DNA from: Acidobacteriota bacterium
Lineage (GTDB): Bacteria; Acidobacteriota; Terriglobia; Bryobacterales; Bryobacteraceae
Assembly (NCBI GenBank): GCA_016185425.1
Contig: JACPNQ010000019.1
Span: forward strand, 186,001-250,000
Direction: 5' to 3'
Length of the DNA: 64,000 nucleotides
Position 1 is the stretch's first letter. Each line of letters opens with the position of its first letter. Shown here piece by piece: positions 34,785 through 43,588 of the stretch. The notes under the pieces are model-generated. The model was given only the letters and a program-made list of their open reading frames with translations, searched no databases and was not told the origin of the DNA. A program made the position numbers and the translations under genes.

Positions 34785-35825
34785 TCATGCTAACACGGCG
34801 TGGAAAAAGCCGTCCCCGGCCTCGCGGCCCGGAAGGCGGTAGCCGTGGGTCTGAATACGGTCCGCGAAATGGGCGATAACCTCTTCATTTTCCTCACGTT
34901 CCAGGGAGCATGTAGAGTAAACCAGCCGGCCATTCGGGGCCAGCACCGCGAGAGCCTCGCGCAGAATTTGCACCTGTCGCTCCGCCTGGCGGGCGAACTC
35001 CTCAGGAGTGACGCGCCATTTGATCTCCGGGTTTCGCCCAAGGGTGCCTGTCCCCGAGCACGGAGCGTCGACGAGAATTCGATCAAAGACGGGTTGGAAC
35101 GGAAGCGTCTGAGCGGCATCGAGTTGTACTCGCCGCGCGACGGGAATGGCCGCGAGCCGTTTACGGGACCGGTCACACGCGACCGGTTGAACCCCGGATT
35201 CCGCCGCCTGCAGTGTCTTGTTACCTGGCGCCGCACAGACATCGAGGAATCGATGATGAGGCTCTAGCCGGAGTAACGGGACGATCTGCTGCGCGCCAAA
35301 ATCCATTTGACGCTCTCCTCGTTGAAAGGCCGGCGGCTTGGAAAGGAAGTACGCAGCGGCGGCGTAGGCGGCAGCGGCGCCGAATTGGGTCTCCCACTTC
35401 CCCAGCAGCCAGTCCGGCATAGAGAGCGCGAGAGCGTCTGACGGATAAGGTATCGGATCACGATCGACTTTGCGAAGAACGGCATTGACGAAGCCGACGG
35501 CCGAAGATTTGCGGGCGCGTTTCACGAGGTCGACACTAGTGGAAACGGCGGCGTGCGGCGGTATGCGATCCAGGTAACGGATCTGATAAATGCCGATGCG
35601 AAGGGCGATGCGGACCTCCCGGTCGAGCTTGGCCGTGCGCCCGGAGTAGTGGCCAATGAGGTAATCGATCTGAGAGCGGTGGCGGAGGACGCCAAAGACG
35701 ATCTCACTGGCCAGCGCAGCTTCCTGAGGATCAATTGCCTGGGCGCGCAGCAGGTCATCGGCAAATCCTCCATGCTCGACGGCCTCCAAGACGTCGAACG
35801 CAAACCCTCGCGCATTGGTCCCCAT
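34785..35825 (-). CDS. rsmB: 16S rRNA m5C967 methyltransferase RsmB (Sun), compact form
   Basis: A 346-residue SAM-dependent methyltransferase. Residues 1-125 form the NusB-like RNA-binding domain (ALASEIVFGVLRHRSQIDYL, RIGIYQIRYLDRIPPHAAVS, SSAVGFVNAVLRKV). The catalytic domain has SAM motif AAPGNKT (198-204), the release cysteine C256 (DAPCSGTG) and the nucleophile C306 (YSTCSLEREENE). Family members usually have about 430 residues; here the small domain between the NusB part and the catalytic core is nearly absent. The frame is open much further upstream (to 36773), but that part is antisense to a glycosyltransferase gene. The ATG at 35825 gives a normal NusB start. Confidence 0.9.
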   Translation of the reverse strand: MGTNARGFAFDVLEAVEHGGFADDLLRAQAIDPQEAALASEIVFGVLRHRSQIDYLIGHYSGRTAKLDREVRIALRIGIYQIRYLDRIPPHAAVSTSVDLVKRARKSSAVGFVNAVLRKVDRDPIPYPSDALALSMPDWLLGKWETQFGAAAAYAAAAYFLSKPPAFQRGERQMDFGAQQIVPLLRLEPHHRFLDVCAAPGNKTLQAAESGVQPVACDRSRKRLAAIPVARRVQLDAAQTLPFQPVFDRILVDAPCSGTGTLGRNPEIKWRVTPEEFARQAERQVQILREALAVLAPNGRLVYSTCSLEREENEEVIAHFADRIQTHGYRLPGREAGDGFFHAVLA

Positions 35826-35885
35826 ACCAGTAAGAAACTTATGTAGCGTAACATTGCGAACACCCTTGCGGCGTACAATACTTCT

Positions 35886-36911
35886 TTGCAGCCGTCTCGG
35901 GTCACCGCCGTCATCCCTACGATTTCCGCCGATTTTGCGCTCTGGGAATGCGTGATGAGCCTGCAGCGGCAAACATTCGGGGACTTTCGTATCGTGATTG
36001 TAGACAACAGCGGGAGCAGGCGCGTTGAGACGAACTGGCCGCGGGAGGTTACCCGGGAAAGCATCACAGTGTTGCATCCGGGGAACAATATCGGCTTCGG
36101 CGCGGCAGTGAATCTGGCGGCGCGGGAAGTGCCGGCAGATTATGTTGCAGTGATCAACGACGACGCGTTGGCCGACTCGGATTGGCTGGCGGAGATGGTG
36201 ATGGAATTGGAGCGGCACCCTGAAGCGGGCTCGGCGGCGGCTCAGGTGCGGTTGCATGGGACGGGCGACGTGCTGGATTCGGCGGGGATGCTGATCGCCG
36301 CCGACGGCACCAGCAAGCAACGCGGGCATGGAATGGCGGCGGCGGGTTTCCAGGAGGCCGTGGAAGTGTTGCTGCCGAGCGGATCGGCGTCGATTTACCG
36401 AAGCTCGATGCTGGCGCAGACTGGCGGATTTGATGAATCGTTTTTTCTTTATTGCGAGGACACCGACCTGGGATTGCGGGCGCGGTGGGCAGGTTGGACC
36501 TGCCGTTATGCGCCAAGGGCCGTCGTACATCATCGTTATTCGCACTCGGCGGGGCGCGCATCGAGATTGAAGGCCTACTTCGTGGAGCGAAACCGTCTGC
36601 TGGTGCTGTTCAAGAACTTTCCGCTGGGACGGCTTTGGCGGGCATGGTTCGCTACACCCGTGCGTTACCTCCATCACTTCGCCGCCATGCGGCGCGGGCA
36701 GGGCGCGGCGGCGCAATTTCGGAAAGACGGAGAAAGTGCGTGGACGCTGATCGGGTGCGTCTTGCGTGCGCACGCAGCCGCAATACTACGGCTGCCGGCC
36801 GTGTGGGCACAGCGGCGCGCGATACGGCGTTCCGCCAAGGTATCTCCCGGAACGTTCACCGCGCTGCTGGATCGTCATTCCATTTCGTTGCGGCAGGTGG
36901 CCGAGCTGTGA
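35886..36911 (+). CDS. Glycosyltransferase family 2 (rhamnosyltransferase-like)
   Basis: A 341-residue GT-A enzyme: VTAVIPTISADFALWECVMS at the start, N-N-I-G-F-G-A-A-V-N-L, the sugar-nucleotide/metal motif V-I-N-D-D-A, a later F-F-L-Y-C-E-D-T-D-L-G-L-R (catalytic base region), and hydrophobic stretches near the C-terminus that could anchor it to the membrane. The start is TTG at 35886. A TACAAT (35874-35879) 6 bases before it could be a -10 giving a leaderless or very short 5' leader. It is first in an operon of five envelope-glycan genes; its stop overlaps the next start (GTGA). Confidence 0.87.
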   Translation: MQPSRVTAVIPTISADFALWECVMSLQRQTFGDFRIVIVDNSGSRRVETNWPREVTRESITVLHPGNNIGFGAAVNLAAREVPADYVAVINDDALADSDWLAEMVMELERHPEAGSAAAQVRLHGTGDVLDSAGMLIAADGTSKQRGHGMAAAGFQEAVEVLLPSGSASIYRSSMLAQTGGFDESFFLYCEDTDLGLRARWAGWTCRYAPRAVVHHRYSHSAGRASRLKAYFVERNRLLVLFKNFPLGRLWRAWFATPVRYLHHFAAMRRGQGAAAQFRKDGESAWTLIGCVLRAHAAAILRLPAVWAQRRAIRRSAKVSPGTFTALLDRHSISLRQVAEL

Positions 36912-37639
36912 TTGCGGCGCGTGGGGAACATCCGCTGATGATCTTGATTCCCGCCTTCAATGAAGAAGGCGCCGTAGCCGGAGTGATTCATGAACTGCTT
37001 GCGATCCATCCGGAGCTGCCGATCTTGGTGGTCGACGATTGCTCGGCCGACGGGACGCGGACAGTGGCGCTGGAGGCAGGGGCGGACGTAATCACCGTGC
37101 CGTATCACCTGGGACTTGGAGGCTGTGTGCAGGCGGGGTACAGGCTGGCATATGACCTGGGATTTGAATACGTCATCCGCCTGGACGGCGATGGGCAACA
37201 TGACCCCGCATATGTAGGATTGATCCGCGACACGCTCATGAACTCGGGTGCGCAGATGGTGATCGGCTCGCGGTATGTGAACGGACAAGGCGAGCATACG
37301 TCGTTCGCGCGCGGCGTCGGCATTGTGTTTTTCCGCTGGTTTCTCGGCCTGATTCTGAATAAGCAGGTGCACGATCCGACGTCTGGTTTCGTGGGAGTAA
37401 ACAGGCAGGCTTTGGAAGTCTTCGCGCGAAGCTTCCCCTTGGAATACCCGGAGATTGAAGCGCTGGTAGTGCTGCGGCGCCTGACGTTCCGTTTTGAGGA
37501 AGTACCCGTGAAGATGCGTCCGCGCATGGCGGGCAGGTCGTCGATTACGGCGGTGCGATCCTTCTACTACGTGCTGCATGTACTTCTCGGAGTCATCGTG
37601 AATATCCTGAAATACCAAGGAAACAAACGCCGCCCGTAG
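36908..37639 (+). CDS. Glycosyltransferase family 2 (dolichol/polyprenyl-phosphate sugar synthase-like)
   Basis: A 243-residue GT2 enzyme of the DPM1/GtrB kind: ILIPAFNEEGAVAGVIHELL, L-V-V-D-D-C-S-A-D-G-T, the DxD region R-L-D-G-D-G-Q-H-D-P, and G-S-R-Y-V-N-G, with a C-terminal hydrophobic segment at about 205-235. Such enzymes load a sugar onto polyprenyl phosphate for use outside the inner membrane. Start GTG 36908 overlaps the upstream stop; the frame is open earlier but inside the previous gene. The DUF2304 and TMTC-like genes that follow fit a lipid-linked sugar pathway. Confidence 0.88.
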   Translation: MIAARGEHPLMILIPAFNEEGAVAGVIHELLAIHPELPILVVDDCSADGTRTVALEAGADVITVPYHLGLGGCVQAGYRLAYDLGFEYVIRLDGDGQHDPAYVGLIRDTLMNSGAQMVIGSRYVNGQGEHTSFARGVGIVFFRWFLGLILNKQVHDPTSGFVGVNRQALEVFARSFPLEYPEIEALVVLRRLTFRFEEVPVKMRPRMAGRSSITAVRSFYYVLHVLLGVIVNILKYQGNKRRP

Positions 37640-37655
37640 CGGCCGGGGGACACGC

Positions 37656-38024
37656 ATGGATCGACTTCTCACCGTCACCGCCGGACTCAGCATACTGCTG
37701 ATCGGCGTTGTGCTGTTCAATATCCGCCGCGCGCATATCCGTGTGGAGTACTCGGTTAGCTGGCTAGGCGCGGCAGTGGTAATGCTCATTCTGTCGCAGT
37801 GGCCCTGGGCATTGGAGCGGTTCGCCGAGTTGATCGGCCTAAACAACGCACCGTTTGGCCTTCTGCTGATCGTCGTAGCGCTCTTCCTCATCGTATTTTT
37901 TCGCTTCTCCGTCATCATTTCCGACCTCAAAGACGCCAACATTGCCCTGACGCAAAAGGTCGCGATTATCGAATATCAACTCAACGCAATCCATGAAAAG
38001 TCCCAAACGTCCGGCCGAGAATAA
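37656..38024 (+). CDS. DUF2304 small membrane protein
   Basis: A 122-residue protein with three hydrophobic segments (about 5-22, 34-50 and 66-85) and a helical, possibly coiled-coil C-terminus (SDLKDANIALTQKVAIIEYQ). The pattern R-V-E-Y-S-V-S-W-L and placement right after a polyprenyl-phosphate glycosyltransferase are typical of DUF2304, which is a conserved companion of such enzymes. Function unknown. The last 32 bases overlap the start of the next gene. Confidence 0.85.
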   Translation: MDRLLTVTAGLSILLIGVVLFNIRRAHIRVEYSVSWLGAAVVMLILSQWPWALERFAELIGLNNAPFGLLLIVVALFLIVFFRFSVIISDLKDANIALTQKVAIIEYQLNAIHEKSQTSGRE

Positions 38025-39771
38025 ACCGGCGGTTCAAGCAGTCGCTTCCGCATCGCCATCTTCCACGCGGTGGCCGGTTATCATCGCGCTCTTCTTATTT
38101 GCTTTTGCGCTCTTGGAGATCTACCAGCCGGCGCTGTCCGGACCGTTCCTGTTCGACGATGTCTATCTGCCGTTCATGGTCCCCAACTTCGCGCAGAATC
38201 CGCTGCGCGACTGGGTAGCCGGCGTGCGGCCGACGCTGCACGTGACCTACTGGCTGAACTATCGATTGTTCGGGCTGGACGCTTTCTACTTCCATCTGGT
38301 GAATGTCGTGCTCCACGCTGCCGCCGGCTACTTCGTATGGCTAATCTCGCGGAAATTATTGGCGTACGTCAAGGTCGAGGAGTCGCTAGCCAATGTCTAC
38401 GCGTTGTTCGCGGCCGCGGTATTCTTGCTGCACCCGTTGCAAACGGAATCCGTGGCGTATGTTGCAAGCCGCTCAGAAGTAGTAAGCGGCCTGTTCTTCC
38501 TGATAGCCTGGACCGCGTTCTTGTACCGGCGGGAGGTAGCAATTCGTTTCGGCGAAGCGGTACTTGTGCTTCTCTTCTTTGTGCTCGCTTTGACGTCGAA
38601 AGAACACATGGCGGTATTGCCGGCCGTGCTATTGCTGACGGATTACTACTTCAACCCGGGTTTCACGCTGGAAGGCATAAAGAAGAACTGGCGGATTTAC
38701 GCGCCCATCTTTGTTGGGGCGGCACTGGGTGTAGCCGTTATTTTCAAATACGTGCTCGGCCGTTCGACCACGGCGGGCTTTGGGATGAAGGATCTGACGC
38801 CGCTCGATTACCTGCACACACAGTTCCGCTCCGTTGTTACTTACCTGCGCCTTTACTTCGTTCCCGCCGGGCAAAACATCGACTACGACACGCCCGTCTC
38901 CCACTCGCTGAGCGACCATCTGTCTTGGCTGTGCCTTCTGATTTTGCTAGCGCTCACGGCACTGGCGTGGATCTACAGAAGGCGCTTTCCGCTGGCGTCG
39001 TTCGGTTTTTTGCTGTTCCTGGTACTCTTGGCGCCAACATCATCCTTCGTACCGATCCGCGACGTGCTGGTGGAACGCCGCATGTACCTGCCGGTGTTCG
39101 CGCTGACTCTCTGTGTCATTGATGTGCTTCGGCAGCGCCGATTCGCGATGCCGGCGCTGGGCGGCGGTCTGGCCGCCGTCTGCGTAATATTAGGATTCCT
39201 GTCCTGGCAGCGCAATGCGGTCTGGGCGAGCCCTCTCGCGTTGTGGAAAGATACGGTAGCAAATTCGCCGCGGAAATACCGGCCGCGGTTCCAGCTTGCT
39301 TATGCCTACTACCAGGCCGGCCAATGCGCGGACGCAACGCAGCAGTACGCGGAAGCGGCCAAGTTGACGGCGCCAAGTTATGAGCTGTTTGTGGACTGGG
39401 CACTGGCGGCCGATTGCGCGAACAAGCCGGGAGAGGCGTTGACCCGCTTGGAAGACGCGCTGCGAGTGGAACAGAACGCGCATGCCTGGGCGCTGATGGG
39501 TATGGTCCGTGCAAAGCAGGGCGATTCGGAACGCGCGCTGGAGGCGTTGGCACAGGGTGAGAAGCTCAATCCCCGCTACGCGATGCTTTTTGCCTATCGC
39601 GGCAACATCTATATGGGCCGGCAGAACTGGGACGGGGCCGTCGCGGAGTTCGAAAAGGCCGTTGCCCTGGAACCGAACGAGGCGACGGCCCGTGAGGGAT
39701 TGGAAAAGGCGAAGGCGGCCCGTAAACGAGCCGGCGATGCCAAGGCGCCTGCAGCGGTGAAGGCGAAGTGA
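37993..39771 (+). CDS. TMTC-like membrane protein with C-terminal TPR repeats
   Basis: A 592-residue protein. About ten hydrophobic segments occupy residues 28-410. The first periplasmic loop carries FDDVYLPF and later R-P-T-L-H-V-T-Y-W-L-N-Y-R-L-F-G-L, followed by Y-F-H-L-V-N-V-V-L-H: these are features of GT-C/TMTC O-mannosyltransferase-like proteins, with acidic residues (D-D) in loop 1. Residues about 420-580 are TPR repeats (YRPRFQLAYAYYQAGQCADA, A-W-A-L-M-G-M-V-R-A-K-Q-G-D, W-D-G-A-V-A-E-F-E-K-A-V-A-L-E-P-N). Inferred: transfer of a lipid-linked sugar to exported proteins, with the lipid-linked donor made by the upstream GT2. Confidence 0.82.
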   Translation: MKSPKRPAENKPAVQAVASASPSSTRWPVIIALFLFAFALLEIYQPALSGPFLFDDVYLPFMVPNFAQNPLRDWVAGVRPTLHVTYWLNYRLFGLDAFYFHLVNVVLHAAAGYFVWLISRKLLAYVKVEESLANVYALFAAAVFLLHPLQTESVAYVASRSEVVSGLFFLIAWTAFLYRREVAIRFGEAVLVLLFFVLALTSKEHMAVLPAVLLLTDYYFNPGFTLEGIKKNWRIYAPIFVGAALGVAVIFKYVLGRSTTAGFGMKDLTPLDYLHTQFRSVVTYLRLYFVPAGQNIDYDTPVSHSLSDHLSWLCLLILLALTALAWIYRRRFPLASFGFLLFLVLLAPTSSFVPIRDVLVERRMYLPVFALTLCVIDVLRQRRFAMPALGGGLAAVCVILGFLSWQRNAVWASPLALWKDTVANSPRKYRPRFQLAYAYYQAGQCADATQQYAEAAKLTAPSYELFVDWALAADCANKPGEALTRLEDALRVEQNAHAWALMGMVRAKQGDSERALEALAQGEKLNPRYAMLFAYRGNIYMGRQNWDGAVAEFEKAVALEPNEATAREGLEKAKAARKRAGDAKAPAAVKAK

Positions 39772-39772
39772 C

Positions 39773-40870
39773 GTGCGCATCGGCGTAAACGCGCTCTACC
39801 TGATCCCCGGCGGCGTTGGCGGCACAGAGGTCTATCTGCGGAACCTGCTGCAGGCGATGGCGAAGAAGCCGCGCGGCCACCAGTTCGTCATCTTTACGAA
39901 CCGGGAAACGGGCAGCGGTCTAACGCCATCGAGCCCGTCCTTTCAAACCGCGGAGACAGGTGTAAGTGCCAAATCGCGACCGCGGCGGATTATTTATGAG
40001 CAGACGATGCTGCTGCGTGATGCCCGCGTCGCCAAGGTCGACGTATTGTTCAACCCTGGCTTCACCACACCGCTCGCGACGCGCATCCCGAGCGTCACCG
40101 TTATTCACGATCTGCAGCATCATCGGCATCCGGAATATTTCAAAAAGGACGATCTCCTCGCCTGGCGCTTTTTTGTCTGGTCGACAACGCTAAAATCGCG
40201 GCGGATTCTCACCGTCTCCGCGGCCTCGCGCGAAGATATTCACGAAGTGTACGGCGTGCCGCTCGATCATATTCACACCGCGGAACCCGGTGTTGAGCCT
40301 GAGTTCTTCCAATTGACGCGGAAGGCGGAGGAGCCAATGGTCCTCTGCGTCTCCACGTTGCACCCGCACAAGAACATCGAGCGCCTTGTGGATGCGTTTG
40401 CCGCTTTCCGCGCAAAGCGGCCGGAATATCGTCTTACGCTGGCGGGAATGCCCGGGTTTCATGGCGAGACGGTGGCGCGGCGGATCGCGCAACATGGCCT
40501 TGAGCAGCACGTGACTCGGACAGGGTGGATTCCGCGCATAGAGATCGTGTCGCTTTACCAGCGGGCGCGCATCGCCGTGTTCCCGTCGCTATTTGAAGGA
40601 TTCGGCATGCCCGTGGCGGAGGCGATGGCCGCGGGTGTGCCGCTCATCACATCGGATCGCCGCCCAATGAAAGACATCGCCGGTGACGCGGCGATTCTCT
40701 TCCCTGCGACGGACACGGAGGCTCTGACAGCCGCGATGGAGACGTTTGCCGCGAATCCCACACTCCGTGCCATGTATGCCGGACGCGCCAGAAAGCGAGC
40801 GGCGGTTTTTACGTGGGAACGAGCAGCCGTAATTACCCTCGACGCGTTGGAAGCGGCGGCACGAACCTAA
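39773..40870 (+). CDS. Glycosyltransferase family 4 (GT-B)
   Basis: A 365-residue GT-B enzyme. The N-terminal nucleotide-free domain starts VNALYLIPGGVGGTEVYLRN. The C-terminal donor domain has T-L-H-P-H-K-N-I-E-R-L and the E-x7-E motif F-E-G-F-G-M-P-V-A-E-A. It fits retaining mannosyl/glucosyl transferases of surface polysaccharide pathways. The start is GTG at 39773, directly behind the previous stop. Last gene of the glycan operon; its stop overlaps that of the convergent esterase by 4 bases. Confidence 0.9.
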   Translation: MRIGVNALYLIPGGVGGTEVYLRNLLQAMAKKPRGHQFVIFTNRETGSGLTPSSPSFQTAETGVSAKSRPRRIIYEQTMLLRDARVAKVDVLFNPGFTTPLATRIPSVTVIHDLQHHRHPEYFKKDDLLAWRFFVWSTTLKSRRILTVSAASREDIHEVYGVPLDHIHTAEPGVEPEFFQLTRKAEEPMVLCVSTLHPHKNIERLVDAFAAFRAKRPEYRLTLAGMPGFHGETVARRIAQHGLEQHVTRTGWIPRIEIVSLYQRARIAVFPSLFEGFGMPVAEAMAAGVPLITSDRRPMKDIAGDAAILFPATDTEALTAAMETFAANPTLRAMYAGRARKRAAVFTWERAAVITLDALEAAART

Positions 40871-41820
40871 GGAAACAACACTTCGCGCGCTTCATTCGCT
40901 ACCAGCATGCAACGGCCGTTATGTCCGCAATTCGGAACCTTCACCAGCCGGTGTTTGGCGCCATACTTTGTGGTGATATAGCTGAAGTAATCCAGCCCCC
41001 GTTGAAGCCGGTTCGGCCCCTGTGCCATGGCTCCGCACGTCGAGTCAAATCCGAACTGCGGCGTCACGTCGTATTCGCCAAGTAGATAGACGACATCGCG
41101 GCGGAGTAGATTCTTCTGCATAGACTCGTCCGCGATCTCCCTTGCGTACCCGGAGCGGTTCTCCATCCCATACTTCCACTGATTGAATCCCGCGCATCCC
41201 TGCGTGGGACCCGGGCGAGTCGCATCCAGATAGAGGTAACTCGAGGGGTTGGAGACAACGTAGCGAACCTTGACGCCGGCGGGCTCGGCCTTGGCCGCGG
41301 CGGCGTAGCGGCTCAGGAATTGGCCGCCGGCCGAATGGCCTACCAGAACCACGTGCTTCAGTTGCGGGTAACGCTTCTTGTCCGCAAACCGGCGAACCAG
41401 CTCGTCGATGACATCGTAGGTCGTCACCGACGCGACTCCGGCGCCAGGTCCGCCGCCCCGCCAATCATCGCCAGTACACGCGAAACCGATTTCGCCCGGT
41501 GCTAACTTGTCGTCACAATTCCGGGAGCCGGTTCCGGCAAAGCGCGGTGCAACGACGATCGTATCCTCCAGCCCACCCGCCAGATAGGCCCCCGCCATGC
41601 CGGAGGGAAAATAATCGTCCGCATTGCGGCCGGCGCCATGGATTACCACAAGCGCGCGCCGCGCCTTTGCATGATGCTGCGCGAGCGGATGCGAGCGATA
41701 CACCATCACGAAGCGGCCACCACCCATCGGCAGCGGTTCAATACACGCCGCTGTGCCGTGTGAGCACGGCTCGGCACAGGCCAGCCCGGCCATTCCGATC
41801 AACAGCAGCCCCATCCGCAT
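40867..41820 (-). CDS. Exported alpha/beta hydrolase
   Basis: A 317-residue secreted esterase-like protein. Signal peptide about 1-15 (ending LACAEP). The fold shows L-V-V-I-H-G-A-G-R-N-A-D-D-Y for the oxyanion strand and V-G-H-S-A-G-G-Q-F for the nucleophile; the final His is likely in V-P-N-C-G-H-N-G-R. Six or more cysteines in the mature protein suggest disulfides, consistent with export. The ATG at 41820 has GGAGAT 6 bases upstream. It is 11 bases downstream of dapD on the same strand and could be carried on the same transcript, although its function looks unrelated. Confidence 0.85.
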   Translation of the reverse strand: MRMGLLLIGMAGLACAEPCSHGTAACIEPLPMGGGRFVMVYRSHPLAQHHAKARRALVVIHGAGRNADDYFPSGMAGAYLAGGLEDTIVVAPRFAGTGSRNCDDKLAPGEIGFACTGDDWRGGGPGAGVASVTTYDVIDELVRRFADKKRYPQLKHVVLVGHSAGGQFLSRYAAAAKAEPAGVKVRYVVSNPSSYLYLDATRPGPTQGCAGFNQWKYGMENRSGYAREIADESMQKNLLRRDVVYLLGEYDVTPQFGFDSTCGAMAQGPNRLQRGLDYFSYITTKYGAKHRLVKVPNCGHNGRCMLVANEAREVLFP

Positions 41821-41831
41821 CGTCTGATCTC

Positions 41832-42668
41832 CTATCGCAGCAGGTCTTCGAGTTGAATGCGGGAATCCGTCTTGGCGTCGCGGTACTTCACGATCACCGG
41901 CGTGTACAAGGAGATGCCCCACTCTTTTCCGGGACCACTCGTCACGGAGCGGGACCCAGCCACTACAACTGCCCCTTCAGGGATGACCAGCGGCTCCTCA
42001 TCGGTTGCCCGCAACACGGTCCCGTTCACCAAATCATACACGGGCGTCGAGCGGTTGAGAATAGTACCCGTTCCCAGCACAGCTCGCCTCTTCACCACGG
42101 TCCCCTCGTAAACACCGCAGTTGCCGCCCACAAGAACATCCTCTTCAATGATCACGGGCATCGCGCCGACCGGTTCCAGCACGCCGCCAACCTGCACCGC
42201 GGCTGAAAGATGGCAGCGCGCGCCTACCTGCGCACAGCTACCGACAAGCGCGTGGGAATCGACCATCGTCCCTTCATCCACATACGCGCCAACGTTGATG
42301 TACATCGGCGGCATGCAGGTGACGGAACGGGCGACAAAGCAGCCGTCGCGAATCGATGAGCCACCCGGCACGATGCGCACACCGCTATCCGCCGCAAACT
42401 GTTTCACCGGATAGGTCGCCTTGTCGAAAAACGGTTGCCGCACGCGGTCAATCGACATATCGACGATCGATCCCAAGCGAAACCCAAGCAGTATTCCTTT
42501 CTTCACCCATCCATTCACGCGCCATCCGGTCACCGCGGAGGCATCGGGCGAAGCGGCGCGGATTTCGCCGGCGTTCAAGGCCGCCTTAAAGTCGGCGAAA
42601 AGCTGGAAATGCTCTTCGCCGTAAGCGGCGGGTTTGTTGTCGAAGGCGTCTTCCACCGCCCCCTGCAT
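41832..42668 (-). CDS. dapD: Tetrahydrodipicolinate N-succinyltransferase
   Basis: A 278-residue left-handed beta-helix enzyme (family about 274) that succinylates tetrahydrodipicolinate in the succinylase route to diaminopimelate and lysine. Features: the N-terminal [12 protein letters not shown] helix, the hexapeptide-repeat coil region about 95-225 ([38 protein letters not shown], the G-N-C-G-V-Y-E-G turn) and the C-terminal [10 protein letters not shown]. The ATG at 42668 is 4 bases after the dapA stop. It implies that the upstream M20 enzyme is DapE. Confidence 0.93.
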   Translation of the reverse strand: MQGAVEDAFDNKPAAYGEEHFQLFADFKAALNAGEIRAASPDASAVTGWRVNGWVKKGILLGFRLGSIVDMSIDRVRQPFFDKATYPVKQFAADSGVRIVPGGSSIRDGCFVARSVTCMPPMYINVGAYVDEGTMVDSHALVGSCAQVGARCHLSAAVQVGGVLEPVGAMPVIIEEDVLVGGNCGVYEGTVVKRRAVLGTGTILNRSTPVYDLVNGTVLRATDEEPLVIPEGAVVVAGSRSVTSGPGKEWGISLYTPVIVKYRDAKTDSRIQLEDLLR

Positions 42669-42672
42669 CTCG

Positions 42673-43575
42673 TCAATGCGTGGCAATCGCACTCTCCCTG
42701 GCCAGCAGGCCACACTGCTCCAAAACGGAGTCGATCTTTTTCTGGCTCACGTTCGACGGAGGCACCAGCGGCAAACGCCATACTGGCTCCAACAACCCCA
42801 TCCGCGCCATTGCATACTTCACCGGGCCGGGATTCGATTCGACAAAATTGACTTCCATCAGGGACAGATACTTCCGCTGCTGTTCGCGCGCGCGGGCATA
42901 GTCGCCGTCAAGCGCCGCTTGCGCGAGCCGCGACATCGGACCGGGGATTTCGTTCGATACCACCGAGATGATGCCGCACCCGCCCAAAGAGATGAGCGGG
43001 ATAGTGATCGAATCGTCACCGCTTAGCACCGCGAATTCCGCGGGAACATGATGAACCACCGAAGCCATCTGCGAGATGTTGCCGCTCGCTTCCTTCACGC
43101 CAACGATATTCTCGATCGCCGCAAGGCGCTTCAGCGTCAGCGGCTCCACATTCACACCTGTACGGCCCTGCACACTATAAATGACGATCGGCAGGCGCGT
43201 GGCGGACGCGAGGGCGCGATAGTGCTGAAAGAGACCTTCCTGCGTGGGCTTGTTGTAATACGGCGTCACCGAGAGCAACCCGTCCGCGCCTAACGATTCC
43301 AACTCCCTGGCCAGCTCGATAACTTCCGCCGTATTGTAGCCGCCGCATCCGGCCACGACAGGCACTTTGCCCTTGGCTTCTTCCAGCGTGATCTCGACAA
43401 CCCGCAGATGCTCTTTGCGCGTCAGCGTCGGGCTTTCACCCGTCGTTCCGCATGGCACCAGAAAGTGAATGCCATCCTCAATCTGCCGGCGCACCAACGC
43501 CCGCAGCGTCTGTTCGTCCAAACTGTTGTCTTGTTTAAACGGGGTTACCAAAGCGGTACCGCAGCCTGTAAACAT
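42673..43575 (-). CDS. dapA: 4-hydroxy-tetrahydrodipicolinate synthase
   Basis: A 300-residue TIM-barrel aldolase condensing pyruvate and aspartate semialdehyde. Key residues match the family numbering: T44-T45 ([10 protein letters not shown]), Y106-Y107 (VTPYYNKP), Y133 (IYSVQGRTG) and the Schiff-base lysine K161 (GVKEASGN). The ATG at 43575 has a strong AGGAGG Shine-Dalgarno sequence 6-8 bases upstream; the upstream extension of the frame is antisense noise. It lies between dapB and dapD in the lysine operon. A distant paralogue of the same superfamily sits at 48106. Confidence 0.95.
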   Translation of the reverse strand: MFTGCGTALVTPFKQDNSLDEQTLRALVRRQIEDGIHFLVPCGTTGESPTLTRKEHLRVVEITLEEAKGKVPVVAGCGGYNTAEVIELARELESLGADGLLSVTPYYNKPTQEGLFQHYRALASATRLPIVIYSVQGRTGVNVEPLTLKRLAAIENIVGVKEASGNISQMASVVHHVPAEFAVLSGDDSITIPLISLGGCGIISVVSNEIPGPMSRLAQAALDGDYARAREQQRKYLSLMEVNFVESNPGPVKYAMARMGLLEPVWRLPLVPPSNVSQKKIDSVLEQCGLLARESAIATH

Positions 43576-43588
43576 GTGCCACCTCCTC

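Noticed and set aside
35826..35860. TTATGTAGCGT as a dif-like half-site near the composition switch
   Set aside because: Only a partial match to the XerD half and no XerC half at the right distance.
35826..36773. N-terminal extension of the RsmB frame by about 300 codons
   Set aside because: Antisense to the first glycosyltransferase; the NusB-like domain begins cleanly at ATG 35825.
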